Assembly (NCBI RefSeq): GCF_022829365.1
Contig: NZ_JAKSYJ010000119.1
Span: 310,001-374,000 of the forward strand
DNA from: Methylobacterium sp. J-077
GTDB taxonomy: Bacteria; Pseudomonadota; Alphaproteobacteria; Rhizobiales; Beijerinckiaceae
Reading direction: 5' to 3'
DNA: 64,000 nucleotides
Of the stretch, positions 33,798 to 43,000 are shown piece after piece. How positions within the stretch are numbered: the first letter of the stretch is position 1; each line of letters opens with the position of its first letter. The position numbers were made by a program, and so were the translations under genes. The notes under the pieces were generated by a model. That model was not told the origin of the DNA, did no database searches, and saw only the letters and a list, made by a program, of their open reading frames with translations.

Positions 33798-34849
33798 GCC
33801 GAGGCCCGGCGGCCGTCGCGGGCGAGGTTTCGGCTCGGAGAAACCTCGGATTGTCGGCGGCGATCCTGTCCGGGCTCGCCCTGCTGGCGCTGATCCTGGC
33901 CGCCCTGGCGATCGGCAAGTACCCGGTGTCCCTGGCGGATCTCGGCGGCATGCTCGGGCACCGGCTGCTCGGCCTGCCGTCGCGGGTGCCGGCGGCGGTC
34001 GAGACCGTGGTGCTGCAGGTGCGCCTGCCCCGGATCGTCGCCGCCCTGGTGGTCGGGGCGGCCCTGTCGGCGGCCGGGGCCACCTATCAGGGCCTGTTCC
34101 GCAATCCCCTGGTCTCGCCCGACATCCTGGGCGTCTCGGCCGGGGCCGGGCTCGGGGCGGTGCTCGGGATCTATCTCGGCCTGCCGGTGGCGGCCATTCA
34201 GGGGCTGGCCTTCGCGGGCGGCCTCGGGGCGGTGGCCCTGGTCTACGGCGTCGGGCTGGCGGTGCGGCGGCACGATCCGGTTCTGACCCTGGTGCTGGCG
34301 GGCGTCGCGGTGGGCGCGGTCCTCGGCGCCGGGATCTCCCTGCTGAAGGTGCTGGCCGATCCGTACAACCAATTGCCGGCGATCACCTTCTGGCTGCTCG
34401 GCAGCCTGTCCTCGGTGACGCTCGGCGACGTCGCGGCGATCCTGCCGATGATGCTGCTGGGCTTGGCGCCGCTGGTGCTGCTGCGCTGGCGCATGAACCT
34501 GATGAGCCTGGGCGACGAGGAGGCCCGGGCGCTCGGCGTCGAGACCCGTGTGCTGCGGCCCGTCCTGGTTGCCGGGGCGACTCTGGTGACCGCCGCCGCC
34601 GTCTCGATGACCGGGGTGATCGGCTGGATCGGCCTGATCGTCCCGCACATCGCCCGCCTGCTGGTCGGGCCGGATTACCGCCGGCTGCTGCCGGCCTCGC
34701 TGATCCTGGGGGCCGGCTACCTGCTCACCGTCGACCTGATCGCCCGCAGCGCCGGGACGATCGAGGTGCCGCTCGGCATCCTCACGGCCCTGGTCGGCGC
34801 GCCGTTCTTCCTGTGGCTGCTGGCGGCCGGCCGGCGGGGGCTCGGCTGA
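33794..34849 (+). CDS. FecCD-family ABC transporter permease
   Basis: A 351-residue membrane protein with about ten predicted helices. FecCD motifs are VRLPRIVAALVVGAALSAAGATYQ, FRNPLVSPDILGVSAGAGLGAVLG, LGVETRVLRPVLVAGATLVT and GVIGWIGLIVPHIARLLVG, the last being the ATPase-coupling loop. It starts with a GTG at 33794 that overlaps the TGA of the binding-protein gene (GTGA), and its own TGA overlaps the ATG of the ATPase. One permease gene implies a homodimeric channel, as in BtuCD. Confidence 0.93.
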   Translation: MSRGPAAVAGEVSARRNLGLSAAILSGLALLALILAALAIGKYPVSLADLGGMLGHRLLGLPSRVPAAVETVVLQVRLPRIVAALVVGAALSAAGATYQGLFRNPLVSPDILGVSAGAGLGAVLGIYLGLPVAAIQGLAFAGGLGAVALVYGVGLAVRRHDPVLTLVLAGVAVGAVLGAGISLLKVLADPYNQLPAITFWLLGSLSSVTLGDVAAILPMMLLGLAPLVLLRWRMNLMSLGDEEARALGVETRVLRPVLVAGATLVTAAAVSMTGVIGWIGLIVPHIARLLVGPDYRRLLPASLILGAGYLLTVDLIARSAGTIEVPLGILTALVGAPFFLWLLAAGRRGLG

Positions 34850-35622
34850 TGCTGCTGCGGGTCGAGGACCTCGCGTTCGGGTATGGCAACCGGATTGTCG
34901 GCTCGAGCGTCTCGTTCGGCCTGGAGGCCGGCGAGGTCCTGTGCCTGCTCGGCCCGAATGGCGGCGGCAAGACCACCCTGTTCAAGACGCTGCTCGGCCT
35001 GCTGCCGGCCCGTGCCGGGCGCGTCCACCTCGACGGCGCCGACCTGTTCACGCTGTCGCGCACCGCCGTAGCCCGGGCGATCGCCTACGTGCCGCAGGCC
35101 CACGCCGCCTTCTTTCCGTTCACGGTGCGCGAGGTGGTCGTGATGGGCCGGGCGAGCCGGCTGGGGCCGTTCTCCGCCCCCGGCCCCGCCGACGAGGCGG
35201 CGGCCGAGCGGGCGCTTGAGACCCTCGGCATCGGGCACCTGTCGGGAAAAATCTACACCGAGATCAGCGGCGGCGAGCGGCAGCTCGTGCTGATCGCGCG
35301 GGCGCTCAGCGGCGAGCCCCGGCTGCTGATGATGGACGAGCCGACCGCGAGCCTCGATTTCGGCAACCAGGCCCGGGTGCTGATGCAGGTGCGCCGCCTC
35401 GCCCGGTCCGGCATCGCCGTGATGCTCTCGACCCACGATCCCGACCACGCGCTGCTCTGCGCCGACCGGGTCGTGGCGCTGCAGGACGGCCGCCTCGCCG
35501 CCTGCGGGCCGCCGGCCGAGACGATCACGCCCGAGTTGCTGCGCGGGCTCTACGGGATCGACGTGGTGGTGACGTCGGTCCCGGGCCTCGCGGTGCCGGT
35601 CTGCGCGCCCATTCTCGACTGA
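34849..35622 (+). CDS. FecE/FepC-type ABC transporter ATP-binding protein
   Basis: A 257-residue ATPase powering the importer encoded directly upstream. Walker A is GPNGGGKTTL, the Q-loop is YVPQAH, the signature is EISGGERQLVLIARAL and Walker B is LLMMDEPTASLD, followed by the H-switch STHDPDHAL. The start ATG overlaps the permease stop (ATGA). It ends the VOC-binding protein-permease-ATPase operon; no TonB-dependent receptor is present in the window. Confidence 0.93.
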   Translation: MLLRVEDLAFGYGNRIVGSSVSFGLEAGEVLCLLGPNGGGKTTLFKTLLGLLPARAGRVHLDGADLFTLSRTAVARAIAYVPQAHAAFFPFTVREVVVMGRASRLGPFSAPGPADEAAAERALETLGIGHLSGKIYTEISGGERQLVLIARALSGEPRLLMMDEPTASLDFGNQARVLMQVRRLARSGIAVMLSTHDPDHALLCADRVVALQDGRLAACGPPAETITPELLRGLYGIDVVVTSVPGLAVPVCAPILD

Positions 35623-35763
35623 GAGAGTGTGAGTTTTTCGCGCGCGACCGATGATGCGGCGCTCCTCGAAAGGTCCATCGTCCCTCGAGAACCTGGCTCG
35701 CGAACCGCTGCGCGACGCGCCCCACAGGTTTTTGGTCGCGGCCGGTGAAGGCGCGCCACGCGC

Positions 35764-35811
35764 TCCCTCTCCCGGGCGGGAGAGGGGACCAGCGCCTCGT
35801 CCTGAGGCGCC
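35764..35811. repeat. Diverged copy of the CCCTCTCCCG palindrome plus a second hairpin
   Basis: CCCTCTCCC-gggc-GGGAGAGGG-like palindrome at 35765-35787, followed by GCGCCTC-gtcct-GAGGCGC at 35793-35811. The first is related to the modules at 45, 51.2 and 51.8 kb. It lies about 140 bp after the iron-importer operon and may help end or stabilise its transcript. The rest of the 35623-35890 spacer shows nothing I can name. Confidence 0.6.
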
Positions 35812-35890
35812 GGCCCGTCAGTGGCCACTCAAGCGTTCGGCATGGTGGAGGTCGAAGAGCGATCGATCGGAAGACTCACAGCCTCTGGGC

Positions 35891-36703
35891 TCAGCCCCGG
35901 GCGCGGCCGTGCGCGGCCATTGCGGTTTCCAAATCGCCCTCGGTCGGGGCCGGCGGCTCGATCCGCTCGATACCCTCAGAGCTATAGACCGCGCCGAGCA
36001 CGGTCTTGAAATGGCGCTGCACCCGGCCGTGGCACTCGCAGGCAGCTCCCGACATCGCGCGGCGGTCGAGCACCGTGATGCGCCCGCGCCCGACCCGGAT
36101 CAGGCCCTGGTTCTGCAGCGTCCGCAGGATCCGCGTCAGGTAGGTGCGCTGGACGCCCAGCATCGAGGCCAGCAATTCGTGGGTGATCGGCAGCGTGTCG
36201 CCCCCGATCCGATCCTGGAGCGTCAGCAGCCAGCGCAGGCAGCGCTGCTCGATCGGGTGGAGCGCGTTGCAGGCGGCGGCCTGGAGCACCTGGGCCAGGA
36301 GGCAATCGGAGTAGCGCGCGAACAGGTTGCGCACTTCGGTCGACCGGCGCTTGGCATCCTGGAGACGCTCCGCATCAAGGCGCAGCATCGGGCCGCCGAT
36401 CTGCACGACCGCCTCGGTGGAGGCCGGCACCCGACCCGCGCTGACGATGCCGCCGACCGCGCCCTCGCGCCCGATCGTGGCGGTCTCGGCGCAGCGCCCG
36501 TCCCGGGTGGCGATGATCAGAGCCACGACGGTCTGGTCGCACGGGAAGGTGATGTGGGTCACGTCCGAGCCGGCATGGAACACGCTCGCCCCCTTGTCGA
36601 AGGAGACCGGTTCGAGATGGGGTGCGATCAGCGCGCGGTCGGGCTCCCGGAGCGCATCGAGGAGCAGGTTGCCCGTGAGGGTGGCGGCGCGGTCAACGGG
36701 CAT
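35891..36703 (-). CDS. Crp/Fnr family transcriptional regulator
   Basis: A 270-residue regulator with an N-terminal cyclic-nucleotide-binding-like beta-roll (residues about 15-135; VFHAGSDVTHITFPCDQTVV, TIGREGAVGG) and a C-terminal winged helix (ITHELLASMLGVQRTYLTRIL as recognition helix). The N-terminal cysteine cluster of FNR is absent, so it is not an Fnr-type oxygen sensor. A Cys pair (GAACECHG) lies in the C-terminal tail of about 45 residues. It resembles the Crp/Fnr paralogs common in Methylobacterium and Bradyrhizobium, whose ligands are mostly unknown. Confidence 0.87.
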   Translation of the reverse strand: MPVDRAATLTGNLLLDALREPDRALIAPHLEPVSFDKGASVFHAGSDVTHITFPCDQTVVALIIATRDGRCAETATIGREGAVGGIVSAGRVPASTEAVVQIGGPMLRLDAERLQDAKRRSTEVRNLFARYSDCLLAQVLQAAACNALHPIEQRCLRWLLTLQDRIGGDTLPITHELLASMLGVQRTYLTRILRTLQNQGLIRVGRGRITVLDRRAMSGAACECHGRVQRHFKTVLGAVYSSEGIERIEPPAPTEGDLETAMAAHGRARG

Positions 36704-36840
36704 GGACGGCTGAAGATCGTGGGACCGGAGGCTCCCGAACGGATCCTCGTCGGGTGACCCGCTTGCGTGCGGGAGAACCCGGCACGCTTATATCCCAGCC
36801 GGTGTTCGCGAACCAACTTAAGTCTATCTCAACCGATCAA

Positions 36841-37722
36841 TTATTTGTCGGTGCACAACCCCTGTTCCGAGAGCCGCAGGTGCTCGCGGGGATCGCAATC
36901 GGTCGACAGGAACGAGGCCCAGTCGGACGGGGTGCCGTAGAAGGCGTTGCGGTCGACGTCGCCCTGCACCCCGGGGACGCGCCCGGTCGAAGTGAACTGC
37001 CACAGCATCCACTTCCGGTTGACGAAACGCTGCTCCGGCTCAGCCGCGGTGGAGCGCAGCCAGTGCGGGTAGTCGGGCAGCTCACCTTCGAGCACGTCCT
37101 TGTGGAAGGTGATGTCGGTGTAGATGATCGGGCGCTTGCCGGTGTAGCGCTCCATCTCCTCCAGCATCTCGGTGACCATCGCCAGGGCCTGCGCCTTCGG
37201 CAGCTTCTTCGGGCAGGTCTGCGAGTGGCCGTTCCACTCGACGTCGAGAACCGGCGGCAGGGCCGTGGGGTCGTTCGGGACGTTGCGCTTGAACCACTCC
37301 ATCTGCTCCCGGGCCGAGCGGCACCAGAACACGAAGTGGTAGGCGCCCCGCGGCACGCCGGCCCGGGCCGCATTGTCCCAGTTGGTCCGGAAGCGCTCGT
37401 CGACGTGGTCGCCGCCCTCGGTCGCCTTGATGAAGGCGAACTGGGTGCCGGCGGCCCGGACCGAGGCCCAGTCGACGTTGCCCTGCCACTTCGAGATGTC
37501 GATGCCCTGGATCGGGTGCTGCTTGGCCTTGGCCACGCCCGGATGAGGCTTGGCATCGCCTTTGGTCGGGTAGAAGTCGGGGTTCGACGCGCAGGCCGCG
37601 AGGCCGGCCATCACCGCGACGGCGAGGACCCGGGTGACGAGCCGCCGGACATTCCTGAGCCGGCCGGCACCCCGGTCCGGCGCGGCGGACGGCATCTGCG
37701 AAAACGTGTAATCCCGCACCAT
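36841..37722 (-). CDS. GH25 (lysozyme-like) lipoprotein
   Basis: A 293-residue exported protein with a long N-terminal region, a hydrophobic stretch (VTRVLAVAVMAG) and the lipobox LAAC (C44), so it should be lipid-anchored. The catalytic domain is glycoside hydrolase family 25: GIDISKWQGNVDW with D75, and PPVLDVEWNG with D160 and E162 as the catalytic acids; TDITFHKDV and MLWQFTSTGRVPGV are also typical. GH25 enzymes cut the beta-1,4 bond in peptidoglycan, which suggests wall remodelling. The ATG at 37722 follows GGCGGG; an alternative ATG lies at 37695. Confidence 0.9.
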   Translation of the reverse strand: MVRDYTFSQMPSAAPDRGAGRLRNVRRLVTRVLAVAVMAGLAACASNPDFYPTKGDAKPHPGVAKAKQHPIQGIDISKWQGNVDWASVRAAGTQFAFIKATEGGDHVDERFRTNWDNAARAGVPRGAYHFVFWCRSAREQMEWFKRNVPNDPTALPPVLDVEWNGHSQTCPKKLPKAQALAMVTEMLEEMERYTGKRPIIYTDITFHKDVLEGELPDYPHWLRSTAAEPEQRFVNRKWMLWQFTSTGRVPGVQGDVDRNAFYGTPSDWASFLSTDCDPREHLRLSEQGLCTDK

Positions 37723-37924
37723 CAGTGTTCAGCCCGCCACCGAAGAAGCGCCAAAGTCAGGGGTAATCGATGGCCCTGGCGCAGTTAACGGAGCTTTGCG
37801 ATCTTTGCGGCGGAATTCCGGGATGCGTTGCGCCGCCGCGACATACCGCAGCGATCCCCGGTTGGTTCACAGGCCCGGCTCCGGCTAAGTGCCGGTTCCG
37901 CAACGCGAGTCCCACCACGGTCCC

Positions 37925-38368
37925 GTGAGCAAGCATTTATTCACCATAGGTTACGAAGGGCTCGACCCGGAGCGCCTTACGGATGCGCTGCGCTCGGCCG
38001 GCGTCGCCGTCCTGGCCGACGTGCGGGCTGTTGCGAACTCGCGCAAGCGCGGCTTCTCGAAGGGCGCGCTCGGAACCGGGCTTGTGGAGGCGGGGCTCGG
38101 CTACGCGCATCTGCGCAGCCTCGGCACGCCGAAATCCGGCCGCGAGGCGGCCCGGGCCGACGACGCGGCGCTGATGCGCAGGATCTACTGCGAGGAGGTG
38201 CTCGACACCGCCGCCGGCGGCGTCGCCCTCGACGAGCTCGCCGCGATGGCGGCGGCCGCCCCGACCTGCCTGCTGTGCTTCGAGCGCGACCCGGCCCGCT
38301 GCCACCGGCGCGTCCTGGCCGAGCGGCTCACGGACAGGGGCTTCGTGACGACTGACCTGTTCGGCTGA
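37925..38368 (+). CDS. DUF488 family protein
   Basis: A 147-residue protein. The DUF488 motifs are HLFTIGYEGLDPERLTDAL, VLADVRAVANSRKRGFSK and the C-terminal CLLCFERDPARCHRRVLAE, in which Cys and His residues are strongly conserved. The family has no firmly assigned biochemical role. The start is a GTG at 37925 (VSKHLFTIGY), because the longer reading adds residues unlike the family. It stands alone, convergent with the DUF6894 gene. Confidence 0.82.
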   Translation: MSKHLFTIGYEGLDPERLTDALRSAGVAVLADVRAVANSRKRGFSKGALGTGLVEAGLGYAHLRSLGTPKSGREAARADDAALMRRIYCEEVLDTAAGGVALDELAAMAAAAPTCLLCFERDPARCHRRVLAERLTDRGFVTTDLFG

Positions 38369-38375
38369 AGTCGGC

Positions 38376-38741
38376 TCAGCGCATCGCCCGCGTGGCGGCG
38401 AACCGCCGGATCGGCGCCATGGCGGCGCTGAACAGCATCCGGGATGTGCGCATGGCCCCGAATTCCCGCGGGATCGGCCGACGGCGATTCGGGTCGTTCA
38501 CCGGCTCGACCGGCAGGTACAGGGCTTCCAGGAACGACATCTCCAGGAGCGTCGTGCCGGTCTCGTCGGCGATCACCAGGGCAGCGTCGAGCAGCCGCGG
38601 GTCACCGCCATGCTGGCGCATCAGCCCCCGGACGATCGCCCGCGCCGCCGTCCGCGCCGCATCCATGTCGGCGATGTCCTGGGCGGTCGGCGCCGCCAGG
38701 TAGGCGCCGTCGAGGCGGATGTAGAAATAGGCGCGGACCAT
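38376..38741 (-). CDS. DUF6894-like small protein
   Basis: A 121-residue protein. The N-terminal 80 residues (VRAYFYIRLDGAYLAAPTAQ, then DIADMDAARTAARAIVRGLM) match the short DUF6894-type proteins that are abundant in Methylobacterium and Bradyrhizobium (YFxxxxDG...DxxxAR). A C-terminal extension of about 40 basic residues is added here. The function is unknown. It is convergent with the DUF488 gene and followed upstream on the same strand by the 83-residue tandem-repeat protein. Confidence 0.65.
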   Translation of the reverse strand: MVRAYFYIRLDGAYLAAPTAQDIADMDAARTAARAIVRGLMRQHGGDPRLLDAALVIADETGTTLLEMSFLEALYLPVEPVNDPNRRRPIPREFGAMRTSRMLFSAAMAPIRRFAATRAMR

Positions 38742-38786
38742 GGGGGCGCTTCTCCGGATCGGGCGGCTGTCGTCAGGCAAGGATAG

Positions 38787-39038
38787 TCAAGCAGCCTGGG
38801 CGCCGTCCTGCGGCTCGCCCCCCGTTTCGGCCCCCGTTTCGGCCCCCGTTTCGGCCTTGCCCTCGGCCGCCGATTTCGGGTCGAAGGCGTCGGCCAGCAG
38901 GCTGAGGCGGCGGGCCATGTCCCGCACCTCGTTCAGCGCGATCGACTTCTGGCCTTCCTTCACCGCCCGGGTGATGTCGCTGACCTGCTCGGTGGCGACC
39001 CGCCTCAGTGCGTCGGCGAGCTGGTGGCTGCTCATCAT
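38787..39038 (-). CDS. Small helical protein with an ETGA tandem repeat
   Basis: An 83-residue protein of unknown function. Residues 1-55 form one or two amphipathic helices (LADALRRVATEQVSDITRAV, then LNEVRDMARRLSLLADAF). The C-terminal tail carries a repeated ETGA unit encoded by a 12-bp direct repeat (38818-38853). There is no signal peptide. The first of two adjacent ATG codons (39038) was taken. It lies just downstream of the response regulator gene and could be read from the same transcript. Confidence 0.5.
   Translation of the reverse strand: MMSSHQLADALRRVATEQVSDITRAVKEGQKSIALNEVRDMARRLSLLADAFDPKSAAEGKAETGAETGAETGGEPQDGAQAA
38818..38853. repeat. Three tandem 12-bp repeats
   Basis: CCCCCGTTTCGG-type unit repeated three times without gap, in frame within the 83-residue gene, encoding ETGA units. 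Such arrays vary in copy number between strains. Confidence 0.8.
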
Positions 39039-39144
39039 CGCGTCCGTTCCCGAATTGGTGCGTCTGTGTCGGGACCCTGGTGGGACGCCGCTTACCAACC
39101 GGTTTCGCAGTGCCGCGAAGCCTGTGGACAAGCCCGGCAGGCTT

Positions 39145-40065
39145 TCAGTCCTGCAGATGGCGGGCCGCGATGATCGAGGCGGCGGTACGATTCTCCACCC
39201 CGAGCTTGGCGTAGATGCCCTCCAGGTGCTTGGTCACGGTCCGGTGGCTCAATCCCAGGATCTCACCGATGTCGCGGCTCGATTTCCCCCGGGACAGCCA
39301 GAGCAGCACCTCCGCCTCCCGGCCGGTGACGGGGAGCTTTGCCCGCAGCCGCTCGACGCCGCCCGAGGCCTCCTCGCGCGACAGGCGCAGCAGGATCTCG
39401 TCCGGGGTGCGGCCGATGAAGCTCAACGCGTAAGCCGTGCCGTCGCCGCCGGTCAGGGTCAGGGCGTTGGCCGGCGCGCCGGTGAGGCAGCCGCGCAGCC
39501 AGTCCCGGGCGCGGGCGGGGAGCGCGAGGCCCCCGGACGGATCGGAGCCGAGCCCCGCCAGCAGGCGCCCGGCCTGTGGGGTCGCCCACAGCACCGCCCC
39601 GGCCTCCGAGACGGCGAACAGGGTCCGCCCGGCGGTGTCGAGGGCGGCCCGGGCGCTCTGCGCGGCCCGGGCGCTGGCGAGGTGGACGCGGATCCGGGCC
39701 AGGATTTCGTCGGGGGCGATCGGCTTGGTGACGTAGTCGATTCCGCCGGCGCTGAGGCCCTTCACGATATGCTCGGTCTCGCTGAGCCCGGTCATGAAGA
39801 TCACCGGCACGCCGGCGATCTGAGGCTTGGCCTTGAGCCGCCGGCAGGTCTCGAACCCGTCCATGCCGGGCATCATCGCATCGAGCAGGATCACGTCCGG
39901 GGTGATCTCGTCGACCAGCGCCAGGGCGAGGTCGCCGCCCACCGCCACCAGCACGGTGGCGCCGGAGCGCTCGATCGCCTCGGTGAGGAAGCTCAGCGTG
40001 TCGGGCGAATCGTCCACCACCAGGACGACGTCGCGGCTCGGCTGGTTCGTCGGCGCCTCAGCCAT
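39145..40065 (-). CDS. LuxR/NarL-type response regulator of the amide-operon two-component system
   Basis: A 306-residue regulator. The receiver domain (1-125) has D18-D19, phosphoacceptor D62 (VILLDAMMPGMDG) and the lysine of YVTKPIAPDE. A PAS-like middle part follows (GRTLFAVSEAGAVLWATPQA), then a LuxR helix-turn-helix at the end (LPVTGREAEVLLWLSRGKSS, then HRTVTKHLEGIYAKLGVENR). Its ATG lies inside the end of the hybrid kinase gene (8-bp overlap), so kinase and regulator form a co-translated pair. Its likely targets are the divergent amide-transport operon and its own promoter; this is inferred from layout. Confidence 0.9.
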   Translation of the reverse strand: MAEAPTNQPSRDVVLVVDDSPDTLSFLTEAIERSGATVLVAVGGDLALALVDEITPDVILLDAMMPGMDGFETCRRLKAKPQIAGVPVIFMTGLSETEHIVKGLSAGGIDYVTKPIAPDEILARIRVHLASARAAQSARAALDTAGRTLFAVSEAGAVLWATPQAGRLLAGLGSDPSGGLALPARARDWLRGCLTGAPANALTLTGGDGTAYALSFIGRTPDEILLRLSREEASGGVERLRAKLPVTGREAEVLLWLSRGKSSRDIGEILGLSHRTVTKHLEGIYAKLGVENRTAASIIAARHLQD

Positions 40066-43000
40066 GGCGGGCGAGTCCCTGCAGCACCGAGAGGTAGCGG
40101 CGCAGGTCGTAGCCCTCCACGAGGCCGCGCATCTGTGCCACGAAGGCGGGCGGGACCGCGGAATCGCCCTCCATCTGGGCCAGCTTGGCCTCGATCGCCC
40201 GGATATGGCCGATTCGGCCCAGGCGCAGCAATTCGCCGACGTGCTCGGGGCCGGGATGGCCGATCTCGGCGAGCGCGGGCGCGGGCTCGCGCAGGGACGG
40301 CGTCGCCGCGTCGGTCCATTCGAGGTGGAGCAGCTTGCCGATCCGCTCCAGCACGTCGCGCAGGTCGAAGGGTTTGGCGAAGATCGCGTCGTGAGGGGCG
40401 TCGTCGCCGCGCACCGGGCTGATCTCGTGGACGTTGGCCGACATCATGGCGATCGGCCCGGTGTGCCCCTCTGCCCGCAGCGTCGCGGCGGCGGCCCAGC
40501 CGCTCATGCCCGGCATGGCGATGTCGAGCAGGATCAGGTCGATCCCGCCCTTGGCCACCGCCGCCAGGCATTCGGGCCCGGAGCCCGCCTCGATCACGGA
40601 GATCCCGTGCGGCTCCAGGATCGCCCGCATCAGGGCGCGGTGGGCGGTGTCGTCGTCGGCGACCAGGATCGTGCGGCGGGCACCGGCATAGGCCCGTTCC
40701 GGCGCGGAGGCGGGGATGGGCAGGACGATCGGGGCGGGCTGCGCCACGGAGGCCAGCATCAGGCGCAGCCGCGCCTGGGTGCCGCCGCCCGGCGCCGCCG
40801 CCACGGTGATCTCGCCGCCGAGGAGTTGCGACAGCAGGTCCGCGATGGTCAGCCCGAGCCCCGTGCCCGGGGTGCTGCGGGCGGCCGGGGTCGAGCCCCG
40901 CTCGAACGGCTGGAAGATCCGGGCCAGATCCGCCTCGGGGATGCCCGGTCCGGTGTCGCGGATCGTGAACACCGCGATCTGGCTGCGGTAGCTCAGATCC
41001 AGCGACACGGTGCCGGAGGGCGTGAACTTGATCGCGTTCGACAGGAGGTTGAGCAGCACCTGGCGCAGGCGCTTCTCGTCGGTGGCGACCACCGCCGGCA
41101 GGATCTCCGGCCGCGAGAACCGGAATTCGAGGCCCGCCTCCCGGGCCTGGAGCCGGACCATGTCGACCAGCTGATCGAGGAACTCGATGAGCCGGACCTC
41201 GTCCCGGTGGATCTCGAGGCGGCCGGCCTCCATGCGCGAGATGTCGAGCAGGCCGTCGATCAGCCCGGAGAGGTGCTGGGCGCTGCGGCGGATCACCCGG
41301 ATGCCGTTGAGGCGCGGGGCCGGGATCGCGGGGTCGGATTCCAGCAGCTGCGCGTAGCCGAGCACGGTGGAGAGCGGCGTGCGCAACTCGTGGCTGATCC
41401 CGACCACGTAGCGGCTCTTGGCAAGGTTGGCGGCCTCGGCCCGCTCCTTGGCCTCCTGCAGCTTGGCGTCGGTGAGCTTGTGGGCGGCGATCTCGGCCTC
41501 GTAGAGGGCGGTCTGGCGCATGGTCTCGGACTGGGCGACCCGCCGGCTCTCCTGCGCGAGCACGAACAGCCAGGCGACCACGCCGAGGATCACCACCAGG
41601 ATGAAGAACACGCTGGTCAGCGCCGAGCGCAGAAAGTCGCGATGCTCGGGATGCGCGATGGTGGCGCCGGCATGCACGATCCCCAGGATCAGGCCGATCA
41701 CAGCGCACAGCGTCAGCATCACCGCGAGGTAGCGCCCGAGCGGCGCGCCGATCCAGGCGGCGGTGCGGCCGGGCAGGATCCGGCCGAGCGCCTGCTGGGC
41801 CTGTACCTCCAGGCGCCCGTGAGGCTTGCACAGGTCGCCGCAGCGGGCGTCGAGCGAGCAGCACAGGGAACAGATCGGGGCGTCGTAGGCCGGGCAATGG
41901 GCCATGTCCTCGCCCTCGAACGGCAATTCGCAGACCCGGCAGATGATCTCGCCCGCCCCCCAATCCCGCTTCGGCGTCCGGGCGAGGTACCAACGGCCTG
42001 CCGTGGCCCAGGCGATCACCGGCGCCGCGCTGAAGGCGGTGGCCAGGGCCAGCAGCGGCGCGAACGGCTGGAGCCTGTGGCCCAGCAGGCCCGCATAGGC
42101 GAGCCCGCCGATGGCGAGCGCCAGCACCATGGCGCCGGTCCCCACCGGGTTGATCGCGTAGAGATGGGCGCGCTTGAACTCGATGCCGGCGGGCGAGAGG
42201 CCCAGCGGCTTGTTCACCGCGAGGTCGGCGGCCAGTGCCCCGACCCAGGCCGAGACCACGGAGGCGTAGAGCGGCAGCGTGCTCTCGATGGTCTTGTCGA
42301 TGCCGAGCTCCATCAGGAGCACCGCGATGGCGACGTTGAACACCAGCCAGACCACGCGGCCCGGATGGCTGTGGGTCAGCCGGGAGAAGAAGTTCGACCA
42401 CGCGATCGAGCCGGCATAGGCGTTGGTCAGGTTGATCTTGAGCTGGGAGACCAGGACGAACAGCCCGGTGAGCAGCAGGGCCGCCCGGCCGCCCTCCCCG
42501 GTGACGTAGCCGAACGCCACCGCGTACATCCGGGTCGGCTCGGCGGCGTGCTCGGGCGGGACGCCGTGCCCGAGAGCCAGGACCGCGAGCCCGGCGCCGA
42601 GCAGGATCTTGAGCATGCCGGGCACGATCCATCCGGCGCCCCCCGACAGCACCGCCAGCCACCAGCGCCAGTCCTGCCGGCCGTTCCGCTCAGGTACGAA
42701 TCGCAAGAAATCGACCTGCTCGCCGACCTGGGCCAGCAGCGCAAGCAGCACCCCGGTGGCCAGCCCGAACCGGCCGATGTCGAAGGCGGCCCCGCCGCCG
42801 TCGAGGCCCGGGAAATCCGCCAGCGCGTGCAGGGGCTCCGTGCCCTGCGCCGCCACGAACACGAGCGGCAGCAGGCTCAAGGCCACCCAGAGCGGCTGCG
42901 TCCAGATCTGGAAGCGGCTGATCAGCCTGATCCCGTAGACCACCAGGGGTATCACCGCGGCGGCGCAGACGAGATAGCCGACGCCGAGCGGCAGCCCGAA

